Notes under the pieces: generated by a model
Databases searched by the model: none
Told to the model about the DNA's origin: nothing
Seen by the model: only the letters and a program-made list of their open reading frames with translations
In this document: positions 1 through 8,132 of the stretch, piece by piece
Numbering within the stretch: position 1 is the stretch's first letter
Layout of the letters: each line of letters begins with the position of its first letter
From: Pseudomonas cavernicola
GTDB lineage: Bacteria > Pseudomonadota > Gammaproteobacteria > Pseudomonadales > Pseudomonadaceae
Direction: 5' to 3'
Length of the DNA stretch: 64,000 nucleotides
Assembly (NCBI RefSeq): GCF_003596405.1
Contig: NZ_QYUR01000002.1
Span: forward strand, 1,442,501 to 1,506,500
Made by a program: the position numbers and the translations under genes

Positions 1-223
1 GTCTAACTATTCGTATATGGACTCTCCCCACAAGTAGTGAGTAAAGCTCTTCCAACCCTGTCGTCAGTGCGGTTGCATTCGCATAATCACAACAACGCTG
101 CTGTTCGAATGCAGGTCTATGCCACGGAATTTCATCACTGCCTCCGCGAGTAAAAGACAAAGTTCGCATCTTGAATTTTGCTCCACTGTTGCCCGGCGGG
201 AGGAGGCTGGCTAGATGATTCTC

Positions 224-268
224 AGACCACGAATATTTCCCTTATTTCTTTCCGATAAACCGTGGTCT
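224..268. repeat. 8-bp inverted repeat with 29-base AT-rich spacer
   Basis: AGACCACG at 224-231 is exactly complementary to CGTGGTCT at 261-268. The spacer is AT-rich. It is too widely spaced for a classical terminator; it could be a protein-binding site or chance. No gene starts immediately beside it. Confidence 0.35.
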
Positions 269-356
269 ACCCCCCATTACAGTTCAGGGCATTAGTCGGG
301 AGCCTTTGCAGGCTGTGCGGCTCGGCTGGGTTTGAGTTGGCAGTAGGTTCGTTATC

Positions 357-380
357 GCGGCCATGGGCCGCTCCTACAGG
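357..380. repeat. REP-like palindrome
   Basis: GCGGCC-ATG-GGCCGC followed by TCCTACAGG matches the short GC palindrome plus 'TCCTAC' tail typical of Pseudomonas REP sequences. Similar tails occur elsewhere in this window (24291, 41260, 47451). Confidence 0.5.
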
Positions 381-397
381 TTGGTGTTGGCGTGGGG

Positions 398-424
398 CTG
401 CTCGGCCTGGGTTTGGCCGAGCAG
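398..424 (-). terminator. Hairpin downstream of pilin-like gene
   Basis: A perfect 10-bp stem (398-407 with 415-424, CTGCTCGGCC / GGCCGAGCAG) with a 7-base loop starts about 20 bases after the pilin-like gene stops on the minus strand. It has no clear U-tract, so it is at best a possible terminator. Confidence 0.4.
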
Positions 425-444
425 TGGCCAGGTGGGCGCTTTGG

Positions 445-843
445 CTAGGGGTAGGTAATGGAGACCAGGTAGGCCTTCGGTTGCCCGGCCACAGGCGGTT
501 GCCCGTTGATGCGGTAGCTCTGCGAAAAGGTGTTGCCGCCAGTTGCGGGCGTGCTGCCGAGCAGTCGCATGTCGGCGGAGGGGGCCTGCTGGCCAGTCTC
601 GTCCAGCAGTTGTACCGTTCCCTGTGTGTTGCCGGCTGGCTGGATGTTTAGCGTCGCGCCGCGTGTGTGGAGCGAACATCCGCTCAGGTTCAAGGTCGCG
701 CCTGAGGCATTCGTGCTGATCGAGCAGGGTGGTTCGACGATTGCGCCGACAAAACTGATCGTCCCCCCCGTGGCAGCCAGAGCCTGGGTGGATGCGATTC
801 CGGCTAGGAGCAACAGACTGGCTATGTGCTTTCCAATGTTCAT
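445..843 (-). CDS. Type 1 fimbrial (pilin-like) protein
   Basis: 132 residues when started at the ATG at 841-843, which begins a good signal peptide (MNIGKH, then LLLLAGIAS, cleavage after ALA near residue 23). The mature part opens with the pilin-like pattern GGTISFVGAIVEPPCSI. It has a second Cys in LSGCS, giving the conserved disulfide pair of chaperone-usher subunits, and it ends in a beta-strand-like YLVSITYP. It is short for the family (usually 150-180 residues). No chaperone, usher or other subunit gene lies within the window, so it is an orphan or the edge of a cluster to the left. A longer in-frame start at 945 adds residues that do not look like a secreted leader. It would be exported to the periplasm or cell surface. 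Confidence 0.7.
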   Translation of the reverse strand: MNIGKHIASLLLLAGIASTQALAATGGTISFVGAIVEPPCSISTNASGATLNLSGCSLHTRGATLNIQPAGNTQGTVQLLDETGQQAPSADMRLLGSTPATGGNTFSQSYRINGQPPVAGQPKAYLVSITYP

Positions 844-966
844 GGTCAAGGCCTCGCTCTGCTTAGAATTCTTGTCCGTGAAATTTAGGATAGTTCCTAG
901 CTGGGTCGGGTCGACTGGTTCACAACTCACGCCGAATGATTGCAAATGGCCACTACTGGTGTGCGC

Positions 967-1866
967 TCACACTTGCGCGATCGCCATGATCTGCTCGATC
1001 AACCATTGCAGCGCCGCATCGCGCTGACGTTGGGCCAGGCTGACGATTTCCAGGTGGAAGGGGCCAAGGGCGAAGGGCAGGTCGAACAGTTGCAGCGGCA
1101 ACAGCCCGGCGAAGTGGCGGGCCAATTGGGTTGGCAAGACGGCTGCCAGTTCGCTGCTGGCGACGATATGCGCGGCCTGTAGATAGTTCGGCGTGGTGTA
1201 AAGAATCTCGCGGCTGAGGCCTTGTTCGCCAAGCCACTGGTCGACCATGCCGCGGGTCTGTCCGCCGTGGACCCAGAGGTGGCGCAGTTGCAGAAAGGTG
1301 TCGAGATCCAGGTTGCCATGTAGCTGCGGATGATTCTGGCGCAGCGCCACTTGCAGGGTTTCGCTCATCCAGTGGCGGCGGGCGAAGCGCGCGGGCACCT
1401 CTTCGAAGCGCCCCAGCACCAGATCCAGCTCGCCTTTATCCAGGGCTTCTGCGGGCAGGGTCGGGCTCAGGTGGCGGATGTCGATGCGGATGCCGGGCGC
1501 CTGCTGGCTGAGCTGTTGGAGCAGGCGCGGCATGCAGATCAGCTCGACGTAATCGGTCACCGCAATGCTGAAGCGCTGACGGCTGCGCGCCGGGTCGAAC
1601 ACTTCGCCGGCGCTGAGGCTTTGCTCGATCTGCTGCAACGCCGCACGGATTGGCGCCTCCAGCGCCAGCGCCCGTGGGGTTGGTTGCATGGCGCGACCGA
1701 CGCGCACCAGCAGGGGGTCGTCGAGCAATACCCGCAGGCGATTCAGTGCGTTGCTGACTGCTGGTTGGCTCAAGGCCAGGCGCTCGGCGGCGCGCGAGAC
1801 GTTGCATTCGCGCAGCAGCGCATCGAGCACACGCAGTAGGTTGAGGTCGAAGTTAGAGATATTCAT
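967..1866 (-). CDS. LysR-family transcriptional regulator
   Basis: 299 residues. The N-terminal winged HTH is clear (residues about 5-65: FDLNLLRVLDALLRE, AAERLALSQPAVSNALNRLR), followed by a periplasmic-binding-like effector domain to the C-terminus. The start at 1864-1866 (MNISNFD) was chosen because it matches the usual LysR beginning; the frame stays open further upstream but runs into the AT-rich spacer. The gene is divergent from the acyl-CoA oxidation operon that begins at 1965. The 98-bp spacer, with AT-rich stretches such as ATATCACAAGACTAAAT, is the expected place for its operator, so it probably controls that operon. The inducer is unknown. Confidence 0.9.
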   Translation of the reverse strand: MNISNFDLNLLRVLDALLRECNVSRAAERLALSQPAVSNALNRLRVLLDDPLLVRVGRAMQPTPRALALEAPIRAALQQIEQSLSAGEVFDPARSRQRFSIAVTDYVELICMPRLLQQLSQQAPGIRIDIRHLSPTLPAEALDKGELDLVLGRFEEVPARFARRHWMSETLQVALRQNHPQLHGNLDLDTFLQLRHLWVHGGQTRGMVDQWLGEQGLSREILYTTPNYLQAAHIVASSELAAVLPTQLARHFAGLLPLQLFDLPFALGPFHLEIVSLAQRQRDAALQWLIEQIMAIAQV

Positions 1867-1964
1867 TGAGTGAATGCCAAATATCACAAGACTAAATTTC
1901 AAAAATAGTAGCGCCTTGATTAAGGTGATTGGCGATTTTCTGCTCAGGTACACGAGGGATAACA

Positions 1965-3206
1965 ATGAGCCACTCCGCTTTCACCGTTCAGCAAGCCGCC
2001 GTGATCGGCGCCGGCACCATGGGCCGCGGCATCGTCATGAGCCTGGCCAACGCCGGCATTCAGGTGCTGTGGTTGGACAACAACCCGCAGATGCTGGAAC
2101 AGGCGCTGAATGTGGTCGCCGACACCTACGCCCACAGCGTGCGTCAGGGCCGCATCACGGAAGAGCAGGCGGCCGCTCGCCGTGCCTGTGTCACCCCGGT
2201 GGCCGACTATGCCGCGCTGAAAGACGCCGACCTGGTGATCGAAGCGGTGTACGAGAACCTCGAACTCAAGCAGCAGATTTTCCTCACTCTGGACGCCACC
2301 CTGAAGCCGGGTGCGATCCTTGCCAGCAACACCTCGGCGCTGGATATCGACGCCATCGCCGCCGTTACTTCGCGCCCGGAGCAGGTACTTGGCCTGCACT
2401 TCTTCAGCCCGGCGCACATCATGAAGTTGCTGGAAATCGTGCGTGGCGCCAAGACCGCGCCCGAGGTGCTGGCGGCCACTCTGGAGCTGGGCCAGCGCAT
2501 CGGTAAAGTCAGCGTGGTGGCGGGTAACTGCCATGGCTTTATCGGCAACCGCATGCTTCACACCTATGTGCGCGAGGCTCGGATGCTGCTGCTCGAAGGC
2601 GCCTATCCGCATCAGGTGGATGCCGCGTTGCAGGGCTTCGGTTTTGCCATGGGGCCGTTCCGCATGTACGACGTGGTCGGTATCGACCTCGAGTGGCGCG
2701 CCCGCGAATTGGCCGGCAAGGGCCAGGACGACCCGGCGGTGCAGGTGGACAACCGCCTCTGCGGTCTTGGCCGCTTCGGACAGAAGTCGCGCATGGGTTA
2801 CTACCTCTATGCCGAAGGCAGCCGCCAAGCCGAGCACGACCTGGAAGTGGACGCGCTGGTGCTACAGGTGTCTGAGCAACTCGGCTTCCAGCGTCGCGAG
2901 ATCGGCGCTGAGGAAATCCTCGAACGCTGCCTGCTGGCGCTGGTGAATGAGGGCGCGAAAATCCTCGAAGAGAACATCGCCGCCAACAGCCACGACATCG
3001 ACTTGGTCTACCTCAACGGCTACGGCTTCCCGGCCGACAAGGGCGGGCCGATCAGCTGGGCCGACAACCAAGGCGCCAGCGTCATCCTCGAACACCTGCG
3101 CGCCTTGCAGGTTCGTTTCGGCGAGCATTGGCAGCCGGCCAAACTGATCGAGCGACTGGCCGCCAGCGGTAAGCGCTTCGCCGATGTGAAGGAGGGCCAG
3201 CTATGA
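1965..3206 (+). CDS. 3-hydroxyacyl-CoA dehydrogenase
   Basis: 413 residues. It oxidises 3-hydroxyacyl-CoA to 3-ketoacyl-CoA with NAD+. The Rossmann motif is GAGTMG at residues 15-20. SNTSALDIDAIA (about 120) and LHFFSPAHIMKLLEI (about 143-157) carry the conserved catalytic region. A C-terminal helical domain is followed by a second, partial copy (NEGAKILEENIA, NGYGFPADKGGP) as in the C-terminal part of FadB. There is no N-terminal enoyl-CoA hydratase domain, so it is a stand-alone dehydrogenase. The start at 1965 has GAGGG 7 bases upstream; an in-frame start at 1929 lacks an RBS. It overlaps the next gene by 4 bases (ATGA), indicating translational coupling. Confidence 0.93.
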   Translation: MSHSAFTVQQAAVIGAGTMGRGIVMSLANAGIQVLWLDNNPQMLEQALNVVADTYAHSVRQGRITEEQAAARRACVTPVADYAALKDADLVIEAVYENLELKQQIFLTLDATLKPGAILASNTSALDIDAIAAVTSRPEQVLGLHFFSPAHIMKLLEIVRGAKTAPEVLAATLELGQRIGKVSVVAGNCHGFIGNRMLHTYVREARMLLLEGAYPHQVDAALQGFGFAMGPFRMYDVVGIDLEWRARELAGKGQDDPAVQVDNRLCGLGRFGQKSRMGYYLYAEGSRQAEHDLEVDALVLQVSEQLGFQRREIGAEEILERCLLALVNEGAKILEENIAANSHDIDLVYLNGYGFPADKGGPISWADNQGASVILEHLRALQVRFGEHWQPAKLIERLAASGKRFADVKEGQL

Positions 3207-4993
3207 GCTATCAAGCACCCCTGCGCGATATGCGCTTCGTGCTGCACGAACTCTTCGATGTCAGCGCCCATTGCGAGCTGCTCGGCAATGGTCTCGACCG
3301 CGAGCTGATCGACGGCGTGCTGGAAGAAGCGGCGCGCTACACCGGCGAAGTCATAGCGCCACTCAATCGCAACAGCGATGAGGAAGGTGTGACCCTGGTG
3401 AATGGCCAGGTCACCACACCGAAAGGCTTCCGCGAGGCCTATCAGCAGTACGTCGATAATGGCTGGGCGAGCATGACCGGGCCGACCGAGTACGGTGGCC
3501 AGGGCTTCCCGCAGATGGTCGCCGCCAGCTTCCACGAAATGCTGATGGCCGCCAGTTTGTCCTTCCGCGTCTATTCCGGCCTGACCGAGGGCGCGGTGCT
3601 GGCGCTGTACAAGCACGGCAGCGAGGAGCTGAAAAACGCCTATCTGGAGAAGATGGTCAGCGGCGTCTGGACCGGCACCATGTGCCTGACCGAACCGCAG
3701 GCCGGTACCGACCTGGCGTTGCTGCGCACCCGCGCCGAGCCGCAGGCGGATGGCAGCTACGCCGTCACCGGCAGCAAGATCTTCATCAGCGGCGGTGAGC
3801 AGGATCTCTCCGAGAACATCGTGCACCTGGTGCTGGCTCGCCTGCCGGATGCGCCGGCTGGGGTCAAAGGCATCAGCCTGCTGCTGGTGCCCAAGTTCAT
3901 CGCCAGCGCCGATGGCACGCCGGGGGTGAAAAACACCCTGAGTTGCGGCGCCATCGAGCACAAGATGGGCATCAAAGGTGCGGCTACCTGCGTGATGAAC
4001 TTCGATGGTGCCACCGGCTGGCTGATCGGCTCGGCCAACCAGGGGCTGGCCTGCATGTTCACCATGATGAACGACGCGCGCTTCCAGGTCGGTCTGCAAG
4101 GCTTGGGAGTTGCCGAGCGCTCGTTCCAAGGCGCCTTGAGCTATGCCCGCGAGCGTCTGCAGTCGCGCGCGCTGACTGGCCCGGCCGCGCCGGAAAAAGC
4201 CGCCGACCCGATCATCGTTCACCCGGACGTGCGGCGCATGCTGTTGACCCAGAAAACCCTGGTCGAAGGCAGCCGCATGTTGTCGGCCTACACCGCGCGC
4301 CAACTCGACCTGGAACACGGCCACCCGGATGCCGACGCCCGTAAGGCCGCGAGCAAGCGCGTGGCGTTGCTGATCCCAATCGTTAAATCCTTCTTCACCG
4401 ACATGGGCCAGGAAGTCGCCAGCCTTGGTGTGCAGATATACGGTGGCCACGGCTTTATCCGCGAGTGGGGCATGGAGCAGCTGATGCGCGACAGCCGCAT
4501 CACGCAGATCTACGAAGGCACCAACGGCATCCAGGCGCTGGATTTCATCCGCCGCAAACTGCTCGGTGACGGCGCTGCGGAGTTGGGCAAATTGCAGGAT
4601 GAGTTGAGCGAGCTGTGCAGTGCCCAAGCTCAGCGCCGAGAGTTGAGCGAACTGGTTGCGCCGCTGCAGGTACGCCTGCAGGAATGGCGCGCGCTGACCG
4701 CCGAAGTGCTGGCCGCGAGCAATCGTGACCCGCAGGAGATTGGTGCCTACTCGGTGGACTTCCTGCAGTACTCGTCCTACGTGCTGCTCGCCGGGCTCTG
4801 GCTGCAAGCCGCTGCCCGCGCTCAGGATGCCCTGGACGCTGGGGCTGGCGAAGCGGAGTTTTACCAGGCCAAGCTGCACAGCGCGCTGTTCTACACTCGA
4901 CGGATCCTGCCGCGGGTCAGCAGCCATCGCGAAGCCTTGCTAGGTGGCGCGGATTGCCTGATGGCCCTGCCGGAAGCGCACTTCGCGTTCTAA
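3203..4993 (+). CDS. Acyl-CoA dehydrogenase (DmdC/FadE-like, long form)
   Basis: 596 residues, the length of the long acyl-CoA dehydrogenase class that includes 3-methylmercaptopropionyl-CoA dehydrogenase DmdC. It catalyses FAD-dependent alpha,beta-dehydrogenation of an acyl-CoA. Visible motifs are CLTEPQAGTDLALLRT (FAD/substrate loop, about 157-172), GSKIFISGGEQD, and YGGHGFIREWGMEQLMRD followed by YEGTNGIQALDF, whose Glu is the expected catalytic base. A C-terminal extra domain fills about 470-596. It is the second gene of the operon, overlapping the hydroxyacyl-CoA dehydrogenase by 4 bases. The true substrate cannot be read from sequence; DmdC naming of such genes is often only by similarity. 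Confidence 0.93.
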   Translation: MSYQAPLRDMRFVLHELFDVSAHCELLGNGLDRELIDGVLEEAARYTGEVIAPLNRNSDEEGVTLVNGQVTTPKGFREAYQQYVDNGWASMTGPTEYGGQGFPQMVAASFHEMLMAASLSFRVYSGLTEGAVLALYKHGSEELKNAYLEKMVSGVWTGTMCLTEPQAGTDLALLRTRAEPQADGSYAVTGSKIFISGGEQDLSENIVHLVLARLPDAPAGVKGISLLLVPKFIASADGTPGVKNTLSCGAIEHKMGIKGAATCVMNFDGATGWLIGSANQGLACMFTMMNDARFQVGLQGLGVAERSFQGALSYARERLQSRALTGPAAPEKAADPIIVHPDVRRMLLTQKTLVEGSRMLSAYTARQLDLEHGHPDADARKAASKRVALLIPIVKSFFTDMGQEVASLGVQIYGGHGFIREWGMEQLMRDSRITQIYEGTNGIQALDFIRRKLLGDGAAELGKLQDELSELCSAQAQRRELSELVAPLQVRLQEWRALTAEVLAASNRDPQEIGAYSVDFLQYSSYVLLAGLWLQAAARAQDALDAGAGEAEFYQAKLHSALFYTRRILPRVSSHREALLGGADCLMALPEAHFAF

Positions 4994-5009
4994 GTTTCCC
5001 TCTCCCCAA

Positions 5010-5033
5010 CCCTCTCCCACGCGTGGGAGAGGG
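5010..5033. repeat. Short palindrome (CCCTCTCCCAC / GTGGGAGAGGG)
   Basis: A perfect 11-bp stem with a 2-base loop lies just after the acyl-CoA dehydrogenase. Related CCCTCTCC / GGGAGAGGG pieces recur at about 5170-5192, 6395-6435, 13562-13620 and 27172-27196, so it is one member of a repeat family scattered in intergenic gaps. Confidence 0.55.
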
Positions 5034-5223
5034 GGCTGATCGCGATGGCCGTTGGGTAATACGCTCTGCTCCCCTCTCCCGTTTATGGGGCGAGCAGGCA
5101 TGTTTTTAGAGCCGCACAGGCTCGTGTGCCGATGAGCGCCTGAACGCTCCGCGTTCAGGCCGGGGCGCGGAGCGAGGGGCCGGGGGAGAGGGTAAATACA
5201 ACACCGCAACAAGAGGATCAGCT

Positions 5224-6387
5224 ATGCATCCATTCAGTTTCGCCACCACCGCGCAGATGATCTGCGAAACCGGCTCGGCTCGTCCCCTGGCGGCGCTGTG
5301 CCGTGAGCGCGGTGCGCAGTCGGTGCTGATCGTCACCGACCCGGGCATCACCCGTTTCGGCCTGCTCGACGATGTGCTGCCAGGCTTCGCCGCCGAAGGT
5401 GTAGCGGTCGCGGTGTTCGATCAGGTAGTCGCCGATCCGCCAGAAGCCATCGTGCTCAGCGCGGTTCAGCAGGCGCGTGAGTTGCGGGCGGAGCTGATCG
5501 TGGGCTTCGGTGGCGGCAGTTCGATGGACGTGGCCAAGCTGGTCGCCTTGTTGGCTCACCCACAGTGCGCGCAGGCCTTGCCCGAGATCTACGGCGTCGG
5601 CAACGCCAAGGGCCAGCGCCTGCCGCTGATCCAAGTGCCAACCACCGCTGGCACCGGCTCGGAAGTCACCCAGATCGCCATCATCACCACCGGCGGAACT
5701 ACCAAGATGGGTGTGGTCTCGCCGCTGCTGCTGCCGGATCTGGCGCTGCTGGATGCCGACCTGACGCTCGGCCTGCCATCGGCGGTCACCGCCGCCACCG
5801 GTATCGATGCGATGGTGCATGCCATCGAGTCCTATACCAGCGCCTTGAAGAAGAACCCGCTGTCCGACTTGCTGGCCCGCGAGGCTTTGCGTCTGCTCGC
5901 GGCGAATCTGCATGAAGCGGTACACAACGGCCAGAACCGCGCGGCGCGCCAAGCCATGCTGCTCGGTGCCTGCCTCGCCGGGCAAGCCTTTGCCAATGCC
6001 CCGGTGGCAGCGGTGCATGCGCTGGCTTATCCGCTGGGCGGGCACTTCCATATCCCCCATGGCTTGAGCAATGCCCTGGTACTGCCGCATGTGCTGCGCT
6101 TTAACGCCCCGGCCGCCAGCGAGCTTTACGCCGAACTGGCGCCGTTGCTGCTCGGTAGCCAACTCAAGCCGGGCAATGCGCAGAGCCTGACTGCACAGTT
6201 CATCGACGAACTGGCTGCGCTCAATGCGCGCCATGGCCTGCCGAGCCGCCTGCGGGATGCCGGTGTGCCTGAGGCGATGCTGGCGCAACTGGCCAGCGAG
6301 GCCATGTTGCAACAACGCCTGCTGGTGAATAACCCCCGCGAAATCAAAGAGGCAGACGCATTGGCGATTTACCAGGCGGCTTACTGA
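5224..6387 (+). CDS. Iron-containing alcohol dehydrogenase
   Basis: 387 residues, the normal length for the Fe-ADH family. The N-terminal NAD(P)-binding half has GFGGGSSMDVAK (about 97-108). The metal-binding C-terminal half shows TGIDAMVHAIESY, and HALAYPLGGHFHIPHGLSNA with the His ligands. It oxidises an alcohol or reduces an aldehyde, with the metal usually Fe2+. It follows the two acyl-CoA dehydrogenases after a 230-bp gap filled with short repeats and precedes a thioesterase, so it likely serves the same catabolic unit. Substrate unknown. Confidence 0.92.
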   Translation: MHPFSFATTAQMICETGSARPLAALCRERGAQSVLIVTDPGITRFGLLDDVLPGFAAEGVAVAVFDQVVADPPEAIVLSAVQQARELRAELIVGFGGGSSMDVAKLVALLAHPQCAQALPEIYGVGNAKGQRLPLIQVPTTAGTGSEVTQIAIITTGGTTKMGVVSPLLLPDLALLDADLTLGLPSAVTAATGIDAMVHAIESYTSALKKNPLSDLLAREALRLLAANLHEAVHNGQNRAARQAMLLGACLAGQAFANAPVAAVHALAYPLGGHFHIPHGLSNALVLPHVLRFNAPAASELYAELAPLLLGSQLKPGNAQSLTAQFIDELAALNARHGLPSRLRDAGVPEAMLAQLASEAMLQQRLLVNNPREIKEADALAIYQAAY

Positions 6388-6487
6388 TCAGTTCCCTTCT
6401 CCCCCCTGGGAGAGGGGCTAGGGGTGAGGGGAACACCTAGCCCGATCAGGCCATTGATCCACCCAATTCCGTAGGACTTAAAAGCCC

Positions 6488-6922
6488 ATGACCGACCGCC
6501 AACACCTGCGTGCAGATTACCGATACTTCCAACCGATCAGCACCCGCTGGCACGACAATGACCTCTACGGCCACGTCAATAACGTCACCTACTACAGCTT
6601 TTTCGACAGTGCGGTGAACACCTACCTGATAGAGCAGGGCGGGTTGGATATACACGAAGGTGGGGTGGTCGGTTTCGTGGTCAGTTCGTCTTGCGACTAC
6701 TTCGCCTCCATCGCTTTCCCCGAACGCATCGAAATCGGCTTACGGGTCGGCAAGCTGGGCAACAGCTCGGTGCAGTATGAGTTGGCGGTGTTCAAGCAAA
6801 ACGAGGGGGAGGCCTGTGCGGCCGGGCGTTTCGTGCATGTGTTTGTCGATCGTCAATCGAATCGGCCGGTTGCGATTCCGGATGGACTGCGTGCGGCGTT
6901 GAGTGTGCTGTTGGTAGGCTGA
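6488..6922 (+). CDS. Hotdog-fold acyl-CoA thioesterase (YbgC/4-HBA-CoA type)
   Basis: 144 residues. The motif RWHDNDLYGHVNNVTYYSFFDSA near residues 21-41 is the signature of YbgC/FadM-type hotdog thioesterases, with Asp in HDNDLYGHVNN as the expected catalytic residue. FVVSSSCDYFASIAFPERIEIGLRV and a C-terminal strand follow the fold. It hydrolyses an acyl-CoA to free acid and CoA and would close the acyl-CoA module begun at 1965. The strong bidirectional terminator at 7047-7097 ends the transcription unit. Confidence 0.88.
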   Translation: MTDRQHLRADYRYFQPISTRWHDNDLYGHVNNVTYYSFFDSAVNTYLIEQGGLDIHEGGVVGFVVSSSCDYFASIAFPERIEIGLRVGKLGNSSVQYELAVFKQNEGEACAAGRFVHVFVDRQSNRPVAIPDGLRAALSVLLVG

Positions 6923-6982
6923 AGTCGGTGCGAACCGTAGCTAGGTGCTAAGCCAAGGGCGGGGAGCCAATCGAATTCGAGC

Positions 6983-7043
6983 CGTAGGGTGGGCTTCAGC
7001 CCACCACAGCACCAAGTATCGGTGGGCTGAAGCCCACCCTACG
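6983..7043. repeat. 23-bp perfect inverted repeat (CGTAGGGTGGG family)
   Basis: Positions 6983-7005 and 7021-7043 are exact reverse complements around a 15-base spacer. The outer part, GTAGGGTGGG / CCCACCCTAC, is shared with repeats at 11851-12013, 38458-38556 and 48675-48776, which places it in that family; the inner part (CTTCAGCCC) differs. Confidence 0.75.
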
Positions 7044-7046
7044 ACT

Positions 7047-7097
7047 GCTCGCTAAACAAGAAAGCCCGCACAGGGCGGGCTTTCTTGTTTAGCGAGC
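7047..7097. terminator. Bidirectional terminator, 23-bp perfect stem
   Basis: Arms 7047-7069 and 7075-7097 are perfectly complementary with a 5-base loop. The stem contains AAGAAAGCCCGC / GCGGGCTTTCTT, giving U-rich tails on both strands. It lies between the convergent thioesterase (+) and glycine-zipper gene (-), so it can end both transcripts. Confidence 0.85.
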
Positions 7098-7103
7098 TAA
7101 CAC

Positions 7104-7517
7104 TCAGTCGTGTTTGTGCTTCTTGTGTTTCTTGCCGTAGCCGTAGTGATGACCTTCATTGTCATCCGCGACCTCGTTGCCGAGGGCGCCGCCGGCGGCA
7201 CCACCCAGGCCGGCGCCAATGGCGGAGCCGGTGCTGCCGCCCAGTTTGCCGCCGATTACCGAGCCACCAGCAGCGCCGAGGCCACCGCCGAGCGCTGCTT
7301 CGGTTTTGTTGCCGTTCTTGGCACTGATCGCGCCGCCGGCGGCACCGCCGAGACCTGCGCCAACGGCGGCTCCGGTGCTACCGCCGACCTGCTGGCCGAT
7401 CACATTGCCGAGCACGCCGCCGAGACCGCTGCCGACCGCGGCTTTGGTATTGTCGCTGGCCAACACTGGCTGAGCAGCGATCAGGCTGAACGCGAGCAAT
7501 ATTAAGGGTTTACGCAT
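7104..7517 (-). CDS. Exported glycine-zipper protein with His/Lys-rich tail
   Basis: 137 residues. The signal peptide is MRKPLILLAFSLIAAQPVLA. Several glycine-zipper segments follow (GSGLGGVLGNVIGQQVGG, GAGLGGAAGGAISA and two more related units), which in other proteins pack as membrane-embedded hairpins. The tail after about residue 117 is hydrophilic and rich in His and Lys (GHHYGYGKKHKKHKHD), suggesting metal or polyanion binding. It is a close paralogue of the next gene (7638-8132); both probably arose by tandem duplication. No enzymatic motif is seen, and the function is unknown. It is likely periplasmic or outer-membrane associated. Confidence 0.75.
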   Translation of the reverse strand: MRKPLILLAFSLIAAQPVLASDNTKAAVGSGLGGVLGNVIGQQVGGSTGAAVGAGLGGAAGGAISAKNGNKTEAALGGGLGAAGGSVIGGKLGGSTGSAIGAGLGGAAGGALGNEVADDNEGHHYGYGKKHKKHKHD

Positions 7518-7637
7518 GTTGGGTGCCTCAGACTAAGACGCGATGAGTAGTGGATATGCGTCGCGCAGGGGAGGGCAAGGGTAATCCGCCACTGCTAGAA
7601 GTTAGATCCGTTTCAGAGCAGAAAGTCCAACCGCCGA

Positions 7638-8132
7638 TCAGTCGTCGTCGTGTCTGCGGTGCTTATGGCGTTTTTTGTAGTGGCCGCGGTGGTAGCCATT
7701 GTCATGCCAATCGTCGTCGTCATCGTAGCCGCGACGGTAGCTACGACGGTCGTCATCGTCGTCACGGTTGTTGTCGCCGTAGTTGTTGCCTAGCGCACCA
7801 CCGGCGCCACCGCCGAGGGCTGCACCGATCAGGCCGCCGGTGGTACCGCCCATCTTGTTGCCGATGACGTTGCCGCCGGCCGCGCCGAGGCCACCGCCGA
7901 TGGCCGCCTCGGTCTTATTGCCGCGGCGTGCGCCGACCGCACCGCCGGCAGCGCCGCCGACGCCGGCGCCGATGGCCGCGCCGGTGCTGCCGCCAACCGA
8001 TTGGCCAACCACAGAACCCAACACCCCGCCTAGTGCGCCACCAACGCCGGCTTCGGTATTACCGCTGCCGCCGGCTAGGGCTACACCGCTGGCCAGGCCA
8101 AGGGATAGCAAGAGTATCGAGGAGTACTTCAT
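7638..8132 (-). CDS. Exported glycine-zipper protein with Asp/His/Arg-rich tail
   Basis: 164 residues when started at 8132 (MKYSSILLLSLGLASGVALAGG). An upstream in-frame start at 8192 adds a non-signal-like leader, and AAGG lies about 10 bases before the chosen ATG. The architecture matches the neighbouring paralogue: signal peptide, four glycine-zipper blocks (GALGGVLGSVVGQSVGG, GAGVGGAAGGAVGA, GGGLGAAGGNVIGNKMGG, GAALGGGAGGALGN), then a very charged tail of Asp, Arg, His and Tyr ending in KHRRHDDD. The acidic run before the basic end is unlike the mostly basic tail of the sister protein. Function unknown. Confidence 0.72.
   Translation of the reverse strand: MKYSSILLLSLGLASGVALAGGSGNTEAGVGGALGGVLGSVVGQSVGGSTGAAIGAGVGGAAGGAVGARRGNKTEAAIGGGLGAAGGNVIGNKMGGTTGGLIGAALGGGAGGALGNNYGDNNRDDDDDRRSYRRGYDDDDDWHDNGYHRGHYKKRHKHRRHDDD

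Larger units (their letters stand above)
1..444. other. Gene-poor AT-richer left edge
   Basis: No convincing gene is visible in this stretch. Its first 280 bases look clearly richer in A+T than the rest of the window. It contains an 8-bp perfect inverted repeat (224-231 with 261-268), a REP-like palindrome near 357-380 and a strong hairpin at 398-424 just past the end of the pilin-like gene. The only long reading frame here (262-651, plus strand) lies opposite the pilin gene and repeat DNA and looks like a shadow. Confidence 0.5.

Noticed and set aside
262..651. 129-codon plus-strand frame at the left edge
   Set aside because: Overlaps the pilin-like gene on the other strand and two palindromes; no family signature.
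3020..4927. 635-codon minus-strand frame opposite the acyl-CoA dehydrogenase
   Set aside because: Shadow of the real gene; no domain resemblance, and the other strand has complete acyl-CoA dehydrogenase motifs.
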